From positions 28,680,001 through 28,744,000 of the forward strand of contig NC_135064.1 in assembly GCF_051401765.1 (NCBI RefSeq): a DNA stretch of 64,000 nucleotides. The letters are read 5' to 3'. Below are positions 1 through 13,200 of this stretch, in pieces. The stretch is from Calliopsis andreniformis. Taxonomy: Eukaryota; Arthropoda; Insecta; Hymenoptera; Andrenidae. The notes under the pieces were generated by a model. It was given only the letters and a program-made list of their open reading frames with translations, made no database searches and was not told where the DNA came from. How positions within the stretch are numbered: position 1 is the stretch's first letter; each line of letters begins with the position of its first letter. The position numbers were made by a program, and so were the translations under genes.

Positions 1-10
1 TGATTAGAAC

Positions 11-145
11 CAATGCACAATAGCGATATTTTGATGCACGAATTCGTTGTGATATGTTTTTCTTTGTTTTCCCAATTATAAACAACGAAAACAAACATAT
101 GATCGCAACGAGATCGTGCATCAAAATATCGCTCGAGTGCATTGG
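11..145. repeat. long imperfect inverted repeat (hairpin)
   Basis: The left arm starts CAATGCAC and contains AGCGATATTTTGATGCACGA. The right arm, read on the minus strand, starts CAATGCAC and contains the same block. Both arms continue through a matching CGTTG.GAT..ATGTTT stretch, giving arms of about 65 bases with a few mismatches and small indels and almost no loop. It could be a small foldback or MITE-type element or a structured transcript. No target duplication was identified. Confidence 0.7.
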
Positions 146-532
146 GCCTTAGTAAAAAAAAAAAAGAAAATGCATATGCATCCGACTATATGTATATGTA
201 TGTATGTGTACCGAGTGAAACATATGAACGAGGTAGCAGGTGAGCGGTAACGATACATGCGTCATATGCGCGTTACGTCAATCGGTCTATCCTTCTGAGT
301 TTTCATATAAATTGTTCGCTCGATAGAAATGTTTTTGTCAAACATCAAATCCCAAGTGGAATCATTCAATGAGAAAACATTTAAAGATTGAAATCGATGT
401 ATAACGTAAAGAATTTCTGTATGATGAAAAATGTCTAGTTTAGCCGACGAATTTTAGGCGCGTAGCTCTGAAGAACTCTAAAACGAAATTAAAAGTGGAT
501 CGAAGAAAAATAATAGAATTGAAAGGTTGAAC

Positions 533-600
533 GAAATGAAATGAAATGAAATGAAATGAAATGAAATGAAATGAAATGAAATGAATGAATGAATGAATGA
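533..600. repeat. GAAAT pentanucleotide then GAAT tetranucleotide microsatellite
   Basis: About ten near-perfect GAAAT units run directly into four GAAT units, then GAAAGAAAG. The short open frames across it on both strands are products of the repeat. Confidence 0.85.
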
Positions 601-1039
601 AAGAAAGAAGAATATTGCAAGTTAAGTGGAGAACAATGATAAACAGAAGACTTAGGTACTCGACTCACCATGGAAAAATAGAAGAAACGCGAAAACTGCA
701 TAACCGAGAAGGTTACTGTCGCCGTATTTCATTCTGCGTTCGTTATCTCATCATAATCGTAATTACTTGTCGCCATGCAACAACAAAGAGCAAAAGTTAG
801 TAATCGTTGGACGTCTCAGAGGCTGTTCTGTATCGTCGACTGCTCGTTTTTTCTTAACATTTTTCATAACACAGTACCAGACAGCATCTTCCGTTAATAC
901 ACCTGTATCACTGATCACGTATGCGAGAGCAACAGTTATTTTCGCACAGCTGCATATCTCTCGAAACTCTTACTCCCAAGCATTCTCGCACAGTTTGCGT
1001 CCTCTCAAATAGACACACTAATATGCATTACTTGCATCT

Positions 1040-1122
1040 ACTCGCACCTACTTGCACCTACTTTTGCATCTACTTGCACCGACTCTCGACACCCGACACC
1101 CGACACCAGACACCCGACACCA
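1040..1122. repeat. short degenerate tandem repeats
   Basis: A CTACTTGCACC-type unit is repeated four to five times. It is followed by about five copies of a CCGACAC/CCAGACAC unit. Confidence 0.6.
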
Positions 1123-2005
1123 GGAATGATCGATTAGTAAACGAAGCAGCTATCGGTGTCGAGCACCGATACTGAAACTATCGCCATCTTTGAGCAGCTT
1201 CCAAAGTTTACTGCTCTGAGCCCGCCAGAGACAAGTCACACGTATTTACGAAACTAGTCCCTTTCCCAACTAACACTACTTCAATCACTAGTTCTTCAAC
1301 TGACCGTTATTCACGAGCAGAGGACGCTGAAAACACCTTCGAATTTCTAAGTCTACTAGATCTAAGGGATGCAGGGAATTTTGAATAAGCTTATGTCGGC
1401 TTACTGGATACATAGATCTGGAAATCTGCTCAGGCGCAGCCAGTGTCTAAATTCACGATCTTATTTGACGTATAAACTGACACATTACATGCATACATAT
1501 GTACATACATATATCTATTATGTGTATTTGTGGTGTATATGTATAAACTTGGATTTCAGTATTCTCCAAGTTCACACCGTAAAATATTTTTGAATGCGAG
1601 AACGATTATCGAGAACGATTTCTCAATTGACAATACGGAATACGATTTCAAAAACAAAACAGGCTTTTCCAACCTAATAACCACTCACAATATTCGTTCG
1701 CTTCTAAACAAAATGTGAAGAAAATTTTCAAGTATATTAACACTCCACCATATGCAACTCTCAATTTTGAAAAAAAAAAGACAATTTTAGAGAAAATAGA
1801 TATACAAGAAAAAGAGAAAAAAAAAGAGAAAAAAGAAAAAGTGGAAATTAGAAAGTGACTATATTTTAAAAGTAGCACATCTCACAAAGATAAAAGGAAT
1901 GCTTTCTGAGATCAGTGACGAAAAAAGCGAAAAGAAATAAAATTGAACAATCCCTGGATGATATCAAAATTTGTTCTCCGTGTATCATTCTGAAAGGAAA
2001 CTATC

Positions 2006-4870
2006 ATGGAGAAGGATGACGATGCACCGGAAGATGTTAAACGGGCTACTTCCATTGAACGTGAGATAAGAAGAGGAGAGAAGGATGACACATTTGAAGG
2101 GTATCCACGTCAAACAGAAAAGAAAAAGAGATGGGAACACTGTGACAAATCGTCTTCGAAGAAGTCAAAGGCAAATCGAAGATTTTGTCTTTTATCGTAC
2201 TACGTTTCTTCCCTTCTTTCCTTCTTTCTTTTTCTACCTTTTCCATTGTCTGGTCTTAATTTTTAGAAACAGCACTTGAAAAATCCCTGAATTAGTTCTG
2301 TAAAATATCCCTTCCAGAGGCAGAAAGGAAAATCGAATGGGGATTGTTGTGAAAAACGAAGAGATAAAAGAAAGAAAAGCGTAAAGTTTGTAAACGTCGC
2401 GGTATTCGGAGAACCTTGCACTTTTCCAAAAGCAGAGATCATTCCTAGACATTGTCTAACAAAAACAGACTACATCAACATGTTAGCGACACCAAGGTGA
2501 GCTTGCGGGTTATAAGGACTAAATCTGAACTATTAGGCAATAGCGTCAATAACGATTAACTTGTAATACTTGAAAACAGCCGAAAATGTCCACCGGATTG
2601 CTATAAACAGACGACTCTGCGAAAATTAAAACCCGTGTCACCACGGATCAAGGAATTGGCACAACCAACGAAACAGCGAATACTGATGACGTTGCAACAA
2701 ACCGCGGGAATTTTACCACCGGCACTATTGGACAATCTCGTTCGAACTTTGGAGGATGAAACTTGCTTAACTCCTGAGTACAGTATAAATCCTAGAAACT
2801 CAGATGTTTTTTTTTCATTCTTTATTTCTTTCGTTTTAATCGTTTCATTATTGACGAAGCTCTCCGTTAAAGAGACGTTTCTTATATTGACAATAGGTTA
2901 AACAATGATTCTATTACAATAGATACGGTAAGGTGCTATTAATTATTTATTCTGCATTTTTTCTGATATGTACCTACTTAATTAAGATTTGTTCGCGTCT
3001 CTGAAAATGTTGTAAGACTTACACATCTGTACATATCTATTTACTTCCACTCTCATCGAGCATTAAACATTTTTACAGACAAGCTGCAATTGCTTCGCGC
3101 AGAAAATTTGAAAAGAAGAAAAAGAAGAAGAAAGGAAAAAGGAAAGATGACTGGAGTTATAAGGAGAGGAGTAAATCGAAAAAACTGATTTTGGGTACCG
3201 TGAGCGGTACAGGATCGTTTGACAGAGATGCAGTTTCTTGTCAATATCTTATAGCCGAACGTTTCGTCAAGAGTATCTTAAAGTGGAAATGCCCGATTCC
3301 CAAATCGGAGTTTAGTGACGTCTCGGAAGTGATAATTAGACGTCTAATTGATATTCTTGAATACACTCGTCCTCATAATGAAGACCGTAAATCGCAGCAG
3401 TTACGATTCTTGGCCGATGTAATAGCCTGCTGGGTATCTGGTGTTTTGTCTGAAGTTGCACAAGACCAGGAGAAGAAGCTCGAAGAACGGTGCAAGAAAA
3501 AAGAAGCCGAGATGAAAGCGGAGGAGGAGGAAGAGGAGGATGAAGATGAGGATGATGAAGATAAGGATGACGATTTGAAGATAGACGATAAAGAGACTAG
3601 AGATGAGGAAGACGAAGATGAGAGAGATAAAATCGAAGATGAGGAGACGGAGGAAAAGATTGAAGAAGAAGCGGAAGATATAGAAAAGGAAGAGATTGGC
3701 GTTGAGACAGAGCAAGTGGAACCGAAGGAAGAGGTAGAGGAAGAAGTGCAGACGCAAGAACTGGAACTGGATATTGCTGAAACAAAAAGCAAAATAGAAT
3801 CGGAAGAACAAGAAACGACAGACATAGGAACGGAAATGCAAGAAGAGCCAAAAGTAGAAGTAGGAGTCGAAACGATAACTGAACCAGGTATAGAAGTTGA
3901 GACGGAGGCAAAACTGGAAACGGAGGGCGAAGCGCTGGAAGGAGAAGACGGGGAGGGAGTGCCGGAAACGGAAGCAGCAGCAGAAGCGGAAGTAAAGGAT
4001 GAAGGTATAGCAGACATAAAGACAGAAGAAACACCTGACGAGCCAACGAAGGATTTGTTGACAGATGAAGCGACGGAAGAAAGTGAAAAGGTGATCACCG
4101 AAGAAGATGAAGGCAAAGATATGCTAGCAGAGGAAGAGATGCCGCCGGCAGAAAAAGAAGAGATGGAAGTGGAAGCAGAGAAAGTGGATAAAGTTGCAGA
4201 AGAGGCTTCTGAGAAAACAGTTCGAACGGATAAGATTATCCCAGAGGATCTGGAAGAATTATTCAAAAGCGATCTTCCTTTCCTTACGTTTGGCAAAATT
4301 ATCGATACTGTATATAAAATGATTGAGAATGTTCCGGAAAATACAGGCGAAGACCCAATAACGAATGGTATACACCGTGTCATTTATGAAAAACTGAGTA
4401 ACATTGTAATGTTGGAAAATCCAGATCTGTTAACGGAGGAACTAAAGGACGTTATGGACGTGGTGTGTGGGAAGATTGCTAATTGGTTAAGATCGATTCT
4501 GAGTAAGTCGCAGATCGCGTTCATGGAACGTTACGTGCCTGTAGTGGAATCAAAAGAAATCAGAGATTGGACTAAATGGCTTGCGCATATCAGTGACGCG
4601 GCTATAGACTGGAATATATGGTTACGAAGTGTAATCGAGAAAATCTTTGAAATGGAAGGTACGCAGATTACTCGCGGAGAATGGAAAGATTGGACTAAAT
4701 CCGTCGACACTGGAGCTTTGCTGTGGAGACGCTTCCATTTGCAAACTATACATCAAGCACATCGTAATGTTACAATGATGATTGGACGACGCGTTGTCAA
4801 GACGGGAACTGCTAAAACACCTTTTAATCCTTCTGAACAGTTGATTCAGGCTACAGACTTACAGGCATGA
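2006..4870 (+). CDS. THEG-repeat-like protein with long Glu-rich acidic region
   Basis: Phase-consistent exons are 2318-2496, 2580-2777 and 3079-4870 (stop TGA at 4868). A first exon probably starts at the ATG at 2006, but its donor is unresolved; the only in-frame ATG inside exon 2318-2496 is at 2480. The N-terminal part carries short repeats of the type I-x-x-L-A-x-P (NMLATPSRK, KELAQPTKQ), resembling the testicular haploid expressed (THEG/SPMAP2) repeat of sperm axoneme-associated proteins. A Lys-rich stretch and a folded-looking segment follow, then about 270 residues dominated by Glu, then a C-terminal Trp-containing domain of about 200 residues (EWKDWTKS, LLWRRF) that I do not recognise. 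A role in the sperm tail is inference from the repeats only. Exon calls are firmer than the name. Confidence 0.65.
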
Positions 4871-6981
4871 AAACGTATTCCAACCATTTCATCTGATCAT
4901 ACGTATTGCGTTTTCATTTCCTCTCTCCATACTCATGTATCCGATTACATATATACATATTGGATTTTACATCCCATTTATTCCTGGATACGACAAACCT
5001 CTACTGTCTAACTATGTATTTCTTCTTTTATTTGCTGCTATCTTCTTACAGCTCTACTCTAATATCCTAGATAGTGTAAAATAATATATACACGTACATA
5101 GAGTTATGAACTATGATAAAGTAGACATTTGTACTTTAGAAATTTGAATGTATAAAATTCAAACGACTTCGATCGAAACTTTTTTCCGAACTCATCCACA
5201 TTTTCAACATTTAAATTCATTGTTTAACAATCTATACGGCCATCTAAATTACGATAATAAGTATGAGAAGAAAGAAGAAAATGCATTGACAGTTTCCGAT
5301 TATAAATATAAATAAAGATAGAAAATAGTTATTGTAATTTTTTAACAGAAATACAATATGAAGGGCGTTTGGATAGTCGATACACAGGTACGTTTGCAGA
5401 AAAATTCGTTTGATAAACGAAGAAATAGGTACCTGCAAAGAAATAGGATAATATCAGGAGGAAGTAAAATTTGACTCGTTTAAGTTTAAAATAAGAGGAA
5501 CGACTGGTCTACTTCTCCGAAAGGGTACATGTTATACGACGAGAATAGCAAAAGTGTGTCAAAGAAAAGTCAACGTCTCGGTGGGCGAAGGAACGGTAAA
5601 AGCAAGTAAGCAAGAACTTTCTTCTGGAATAGCCTAGCCGTGACATTGGTCGGGTGTTCGAGCGTTCGTGCGTTCGCGCAACAGAAGGTTCGACTGTTCA
5701 TGACCGCGCGAATCCGAAGCCGCATCCGCATCCGCATCCACGGTCCGCGCAAACTCCGCAACGTTTCTCAACATCGACCGTCCCCCGACATTCTGTCTCA
5801 CCTTCTCGCTTCCTCCTGCCATTCACAAACTCCTATCTCCTTTCCGCCAATTCTGGCTACTTTCTCTTTTCCCTCTGCTTTCGCCTTTCTCTCTGTTCGT
5901 CTTTAGAAGCCGGCTGCACGATGATCCGTTTTCGTTCGGTCCTGTTTCACCCATGGACGCTAACATTTAACGTCCGATAGCTCGTGTATTCTTCGACTCC
6001 TCTCATTCTCAGGGGCAATATCGAACCCTTCGCACGTCTCTGACTTCAGTGCAACTCGACGCTCGATTTTTATTCTTCCCCTCTTTACATTTTTTCCTAC
6101 TTCCGCGCCTTTTCCACTTCCTCAACTACATTCCCCGGTATTTTCATGAGTGTAATCATTTTGTGGATACGAGAACGTATCTATTGCACTAAGAAGAAAG
6201 AAGTCGAATCGAAGTACGAGCATCAAATCTCAGCAACACCGAGTACAGGTAAGCAAAACCTGTTACATTTAAGTCTACTACATTACACAGTTGTTCGTTA
6301 CGTCAAATTTCGTTTGATTTTCAAATTTCTTTGATGAAAGTGAAATTTTCTTTGTTTTTGCTTCATCGATTTTCGAGATGTGACAATACGTATATTATCG
6401 GAAAAGTCTTGAAAAGTAATTCCTGAGAATGGACTTTTTAAAATTTCAAAATATTATTATCGCAAAGAAATAGATCGGTACGTACACAGATGACTATAAT
6501 CATTCCAGATAAGCTGTTGAGTCTATCGGTAGGGCAATTGTTGCAATTGTTTATAAAGTAATATGTATGCAGAATATTTAGATAGAGACAATAGAGAGTG
6601 CAGTCGCGCCTAACGAAAAGTGCATTTTTGCTTATCAGCGTGATAAGTAAAACATGACACTCGGTGTCATGAGTTATGACCCCTAGTTTAGTGACTGACA
6701 ATGACTAGCTAGACTCGATGAATCGCATATACTTATGTATGCATTATCGGGGAATGATTGCGACGCGCGGCACAGGGCGCGCACGACCGCGATCAAAAAG
6801 AGGGTAAAGGCGTAAGAGGAGAGTTACGCGAAAATCGACGTACTATAACGTCGACGGACACCGGTGGAAGTACAACAGAGTGGTCAAAGAAAACGACCGA
6901 TTCTCTTTGTGTAAACTCGCGCGGTACCCATCGTGTGAAGCAATCGAACAACCGATTGAACTTCGAATTACTCGTTTCAGG
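4871..6981. other. 3' flank and 5' region between two plus-strand genes
   Basis: There is an AATAAA at 5311-5316, 440 bases past the stop of the upstream gene. From about 5560 the composition becomes more GC-rich. A strong splice donor (ACAG|GTAAGC) follows position 6248, and the sequence just before the next ATG at 6982 is a good acceptor (CTCGTTTCAG|G ending at 6980). A 5' untranslated exon ending at 6248 may therefore splice to 6981. No other coding region was identified. Confidence 0.45.
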
Positions 6982-8247
6982 ATGACGTTGACGTGCTGGG
7001 AAAAAATATCTTTAGTTGCCTTGGCAGCAATTGGATTGCGGATTTTATTAAAGATCGGTATCCTCGTTTGGAAAAAACTGATTGCACCGAGTTTCGGTTT
7101 TGGGATCGACCTGAGAACGCAGGGTAAATGGGCGGTGATTACTGGCGCTACTAGCGGTATCGGAAAAGCGTACGCGGAGCAGCTCGCGGAAAAGGGTCTG
7201 GACATTGTATTGATCTCAAGATCCTTGCCGAAATTGGAAGAAGTCGCAGCGGCGATCAAACAACGATACGGTGTCCAAGTTCGAATAGTGGAGGCAGATT
7301 TGGCCGAGGGGCAAGCAGTGTACGATAAAATTGCTAAAGCTACCGAAGAACTCGAGGTACGTAAGTAAATAGTAGGCGTGTAGAAACACATAGCCACTTA
7401 AACGGCTATCGCTTTAGTATCGCTTTAGCATCAACGTTTTACACTTTCCAATAAGAATGATTATTGAACATTTCTAATTTTCTATTATTGTCTATTTTCG
7501 ACAGATCGCTGTAGTGGTAAATAACGCCGGAGGGAGTTACGAATATCCAGAGTTATTTACCAAGGTTTCGGAGGAATGCTTATCGACAATTCTACAGTTG
7601 AACGTCGCAGCTTTAACAGGAGTCGCCAGAGCTCTTCTCCCTGGGATGTATGAACAAAAAAAAGGTGTTTTGATAAACATCGGTTCAGCATTAGCGATCA
7701 TACCGAGTCCGTACTTGACCGTTTATGCCGCCAGTAAAGCCTACGTGGTAAAATTTAGCTGCGATTTGGCCGCGGAAGCTGAACCACACGGAGTCACCGT
7801 TCAATGCCTGATTCCCGGGCCAGTGGCAACCAAAATGTCGAAGATCAAGTAGGTCGAACTGAATTCATTTCATAAATTAGACGCTTCCGTTCGTTTCGCG
7901 TACTTTGCACCGTACGTCGTTCGATATGAACTTCCATAATATTTCACCGACCTCTTCACATGTATCTTGCTTTTAGGAAAGCAACGTGGATGGCACCAAC
8001 CGCGGAAAAATTTGTGGAAGCATCGTTGAAAACGGTTGGCATCGAATCATGTACAACTGGCTACCCTCCTCACTTTTTATTAACTGCTATAGTATATGTA
8101 TTGCGCTGCATGTGTGAGAAAGGTACGTTGTGGTTAATTTCCAAGACTCTGGTCAACATAAGAGCTCGTGCTTTGAATAAAGAAAATAACAAAAAGGAGA
8201 ACGATTTAAAGGGCGCGTTACAAAGTAAATCGCTCAACAATGAGTAA
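6982..8247 (+). CDS. short-chain dehydrogenase, HSD17B12/let-767-type 3-ketoacyl-CoA / 17-beta-hydroxysteroid reductase
   Basis: The exons are 6982-7356, 7505-7848 and 7977-8247, giving 329 residues with every phase matching. A hydrophobic membrane segment covers roughly residues 9-30. The NAD(P)-binding motif TGATSGIG is at 54-61, NNAG at 131-134, and the catalytic tetrad is N158, S186, Y199 and K203 (YAASK), with the usual Ser-x12-Tyr spacing, so the enzyme should be active. This distinguishes it from the inactive HSDL1 branch. Family members are ER-membrane NADPH reductases that carry out the second step of very-long-chain fatty acid elongation or reduce 17-ketosteroids; which substrate this copy uses cannot be told. 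The apparent upstream open frame lacks an ATG, so 6982 is the start. Confidence 0.9.
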
Positions 8248-8618
8248 CAGTTGATTTTATCATGTTCTTTGAATTTTTCTCCTGCACCACTCTCACCCCT
8301 ATTTATGATGCTTTTCCTATTATTATGTTATTTCTTCTCCATGCCATCGATCATTTTTTGTCCTCTATTTCGTTGTCTGTTTTTGTTTGTTAGTTCAGTA
8401 AACGTTTGTACATCTTTTTAGGTTTTGTTAGGTGTTTTTAAGTCGTTTTACGTCATTTTTACACCTTAAACGTTTCGAATCTGTACTTCTGTATACAAAG
8501 TTTTTTCGGAACCGCTATTTCTTCGTACTTTATAAGCTTTACGACTATTTTATAAATCATTTGTTACATAGTTTGTACGTGTGTTACATTTTATATACCG
8601 TTGAACGTTATACAGAGA

Positions 8619-8624
8619 AATAAA
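8619..8624 (+). terminator. polyadenylation signal AATAAA
   Basis: A canonical hexamer lies about 370 bases after the stop of the SDR gene, followed by T-rich sequence. Confidence 0.6.
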
Positions 8625-10255
8625 AAGTGCGTTTCATTATTCATCGTTTTTTCCTTATAAGTATCCCATTTGTATCCCATTTTATAAGTATCCTAAAATC
8701 GGAAACCTAAGGTATGGTATGCATATTGTTACGAATTTGGTGAGTCGCCGGCGATTCTCTGCGCGCACCGCGAGCTAGCCACAGTTTAGGAAACTAAACT
8801 GTGGATTAAACAGTTTTATTTACAATGAAGTAACGCTTAAAGAGATTCGCAATGTCACGTCTTCGCTCTTTGGCAGCTGTCAAAAGACTTTGGTTTAATT
8901 GATCCAGAAGACGTTGCGAGCACAGCAAGCAAAGACCATGTACCTGCTCGCAATAATATGCATATGTAGGTATATATGTACAAATGAAACGAATACACAT
9001 GTAAGTATACATGTTCCCACCTCTCTCCATAGGGTCCAAAGATATACTAAAGTTTTCAGCTTTTGAAATAATGCCCTACGCGCGGTTAAATACCTATGCA
9101 CACACAATACGAATGCGTGCGCATGACGGTGCAGATGATACAGACGGGAATGTGCTCATAGCGCCAACCTACGCCGCGGAATTTGATATCATAGATAGGA
9201 ATACTGTTTTTCGTAACGTTCGTAAGAAGATTAGAATTGGATGGTTGAATATTTTTTATAATGCTATGTATCTAGGTTACACACATACATATTCCATTAT
9301 TTTTAGAACAGAGTTGTAATTATAAAGCATGGTTATAAAGAGAAGAAATTAGTTCAAATTCCACTCTAATATTCTCTGTTCATCTCTCTCCGTCTGTTAT
9401 TCATGGTTCCCGTGTATGAAAGAGATAGATAGTGTCGGTGCAGTCAGAATCGTTTGAATTGACTGTATCTCGGAAAACTTTAGTATCATTGAATCCGCTC
9501 AGGTGACGCGTATAGTTTATTCTTGAAAATGGCGCAGTTCAAATATTACAAATAGCCTGCACATATAATACGTATATTTTTATGGTGAACTATAAGTGAT
9601 ATGGCGATTGCTGTTATCCTTCTTGCACGTTGAAATTTCAACGAATTATTTGTTGAAGAGTTCTTTCAATGATGTGCCGATAAAAAAGCTAAACTGTCGA
9701 AACAGCCGACGTAGAGTGCTTGTTTTAGTGAATCTAGAATCGTTTAAAACGATACTATATTTTATTCATTGTCTTAACCTACAAAGATACGAGGCAGTGT
9801 CGAACACGTTCTAAATTCTACAAACGTATCCTCGGTATAATTAACGGAGAAAAAGACTAATTTGGGGAGCGATTTCTAAGCAATAATTTATTTGTGACGT
9901 TGTTCATTAAACGACCGAACCAACTGGTATGCTGGGGAAGACGAAAACGATGCCAACAAGGTTACGATGTGCCCTTGTGTTTATCGAACGTTACGTACTT
10001 TGGAAAGACAATAAAGTGAAATAGTGTTTACCCTCATTAAAGATTAGTATATTCTTTCACGAAATTACATTATACATTGAAACGTAGTTTTCCATATTTT
10101 TATTTTATTCCTTTCTTCGTTTAAAAAATTCAGCCTAGTTACTTGTAACATATTCTCTGAAAATATAGTTTGATACTCCTATATTTAAGGTGTGTCCATA
10201 AATCGATGTCCGGAATATTTATATTATTTAGATTTGTTCAGAAATTAATCACAGG
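8625..10255. other. intergenic region before EFL1
   Basis: This stretch holds the short perfect inverted repeat at 8779-8804 inside a GC-rich patch (8745-8780). Part of 8725-9030 looks like debris of a retroelement end, but I cannot show this. No coding exon is supported. The EFL1 start is preceded by an AATCACAG|G acceptor-like site, so a 5' untranslated exon may lie here. Confidence 0.4.
8779..8804. repeat. perfect 11-bp inverted repeat with GAAA loop
   Basis: CCACAGTTTAG and CTAAACTGTGG flank a 4-base GAAA loop, a compact perfect hairpin. Confidence 0.75.
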
Positions 10256-13200
10256 ATGCGACTAGTTAGTCCAGAAAAATTAAGAGTTATTCAAAGTAAT
10301 CCTGCTGGTATTAGAAATATTTGTATATTAGCACATGTTGACCATGGCAAAACCACCCTGGCTGATTCACTGGTTGCCAGCAATGGAATTATTTCCAATA
10401 AGCTTGCTGGCAAACTCAGATATTTGGATAGCCGTCCTGATGAACAACTAAGAGGAATTACCATGAAATCAAGCTCCATCACCCTTTACCACAAAGTTAA
10501 TTGTCAGGAGTTTGCTATCAATTTGATAGATTCACCAGGGCATGTAGACTTTGCCTCTGAGGTCTCAACAGCGGTTAGACTTTGCGATGGAGCCATTATT
10601 GTGGTTGATGTAGTAGAAGGTGTTTGTCCCCAAACACGTGGAGCTTTATCCACTTCTTATGCAGAGGGTTTAAAACCAATTTTAGTATTAAACAAAATTG
10701 ACAGATTAATTACGGAAATGAAATTGTCTCCATTGGATGCCTACATACATTTAACGCAAGTTCTAGAGCAAGTTAATGCAGTAATGGGTGAATTGTTTGC
10801 TAGCGATGTGATGACGCGAGAAGAAAAAGAAGAGCTTAAGAAGGAGAATGTAGATAGTGTATCTGAAAGAAATTTAGCAGATTGGCAGTCTGTACTCGAA
10901 GACATGGATGATTCTGGTCTATACTTTTCTCCAGACCAAGGTAACGTTTTGTTTTCTAGCGCTACCGATGGTTGGGGATTCGGCGTGAAAGATTTTGCCA
11001 AGATATTTTCCACAAAATTAGGTTTCAGCGAGAAGGTATTGCTGAAAACACTTTGGGGAGATTTCTATGTAAATACAAAAACAAAGAGGATAATGAAAGG
11101 AGCTCAAGAGAAAGCTAGGAAGCCTCTATTCGTTCAGCTGATTTTGGAGAATCTCTGGATGATGTATGAAACGATAATTACGAGAAAAGACAAAGAAAAG
11201 ATAGTTTCGATAGCAGAAAAGCTAGACATTAAATTAACGACGAGAGATCTGAGACATACGGATCCAAAGGTGCAATTACAAGCTGTTTGTTCCCAGTGGT
11301 TACCTTTGGCTCGTGCGTGTCTCGACGCTATATGCGAAAAGATTCCAGCACCTAACAGTTTGACCTCCGAGAAAGTGGAACGATTGTTGAGCGGTAACTT
11401 TGATTTTTCTACGTTGCCGACTGAAACCCAACGATTACGGGAAACGTTTTTAGCGTGTGATTCTTCACCGAACTCACCGATTGTTGTATTTATTTCAAAA
11501 ATGTTTCCCGTCGACAAAGCAACACTGCCCGAGAATAAAGCAAAACCATTGACACCGGAAGAGCTTGCGCAAAGAAAAGAAATGGCGAGGACAAGGCATG
11601 CAGAGAAAATAAGTTTAGAGAAGGAGGGACGTTTGGAAGAACGAAGGCAACGGGATAGTAGTGTGGGAAAGTTGGATGTTGAGAAGTCATCGGAGAAGGG
11701 AGCCGAGAAGATTTCCGAGGAAACGACTGCGGAAGAGGTGACTGAAGAAAAATCGGATACGGCACTGATAGCGTTTGCTAGAATTTATTCTGGGACTTTA
11801 AGGAAAGGTAGCAGAATATTCGTATTGGGTCCGAAGCACAATCCATTGGAAGCCTTAAACCGTGAGAAAAGCGGCGAATCCATAGTGGATGAGAACGCAA
11901 CGTTGAAAGATTTAAAAGCCGGAAGACACATAACTAGAGTTACCATAGAAAAATTGTACCTTCTAATGGGCAGGGAACTAGAACCTACGGATAAAGTGAC
12001 TGCGGGTAACGTATTTGGAATCGGTGAGTTGGAGGAGCACGTGCTGAAAACAGCGACTCTTTCGACTACCATCGCTTGTCCTTCCTTCTCAGAGCTTACG
12101 TCGCTCAGTGTGCCTATAATGCGGGTAGCCCTCGAACCGAAACATCCCAATGATTTGCAGCAATTGATTAATGGTTTGAAGCTGCTAAATCAAGCAGATG
12201 CTTGCGCTACTGTTCATATTCAAGAAAGTGGAGAAATTGTATTGAACACAGCCGGAGAAGTACACTTGGAAAGATGCTTAGAAGATTTGAGACTAAAGTA
12301 TGCTAAGGTTGAGGTGAACGTATCGGAGCCGATCGTGTCGTTCAGGGAAACGATTGTGCCGCCTCCAAAGGTCGATATGGTAAATGAGGCTATTGAGAAG
12401 AAAGTGGAAAACGTTAGCTTCGCCGCTTGGACATCGAATCGGCAGTGTTATTTCGAGATTGATGCAAGACCGTTGCCGGAAAAGGTTACTAAAATTTTAG
12501 AAAAAAACTCGGATTTGATAAAGACGTTCCATCGACACTATGGTCAATTATCTTTAGAAAAAGAAGATGAAACAGAGGAAATTAGTTCCAGTGAATCGTT
12601 GGGTTCGATGTCCGAAAGGAAACAAAGAGAATTGGAATCGTTTAAAAGTGATTTAACGGCTGCTTTTCTAGAAACAGGCGAAGAAGGCGTATTGGACAAA
12701 ATATGGGCCTTTGGTCCACGAAATTGCGGTCCCAATATTTTATTAAACGAAACAGACTATAGGCACAAGAAGTTTTGGGAGAAGCATTTTAAGTTTGTCG
12801 ATCCACGCATCCCGTGAGTATACAACAATTTAACAAAGTACATTTCAATTATCTTAGTAGCTGAATGCTACTAAGTACTGAATGCTAATCACGATGTTAA
12901 TACGATATAATGCGTTCTATATTATTAATGCAATATACCAGTATTTTTTTATGTATATTCATGATCGATTGTCTTTTGATGTATCAGATATGAAAGCAGT
13001 ATGGTGAATGGTTTTCAATTGGCAACACTTGCAGGCCCCTTGTGCGAAGAACCCATGATGGGTGTTTGTTTTATCGTCAAAAAATGGGAGATTTATCAAG
13101 ACTTTCAAAGGTATTACGCTTATTTTTAGTTCATTCGAATTAGTGATTTTCTTTTTTCTTCAATACTTATGTACTTTTCTGCCGTCATCTTACGGTAAAT

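Larger units (their letters stand above)
1..2005. other. upstream non-coding region
   Basis: No convincing coding exon was found here apart from the first-exon candidate that begins at 2006. Open frames are short and overlap simple repeats. The stretch holds the hairpin at 11-145, a pentanucleotide array near 533-600, a degenerate ACCTACTTGC/GACACCC array near 1040-1122, and A-rich runs at 1770-1850. Confidence 0.5.

Noticed and set aside
3373..4383. 336-codon minus-strand frame, Ser-rich
   Set aside because: It is the exact antisense of the GAG/GAA-rich acidic exon; lack of stops follows from codon composition. No signal, introns or domain support it. The overlapping frames at 3401-3841 and 3597-4046 are rejected for the same reason.
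8725..9030. Possible LTR retroelement end (starts TGTTACGAA, contains a minus-strand AATAAAAC)
   Set aside because: No matching second LTR, target duplication or gag-pol frame could be found, so it is not called as a mobile element.
9596..9814. 72-codon plus frame upstream of EFL1
   Set aside because: AT-rich, no recognisable motif, no splice context that joins it to EFL1.
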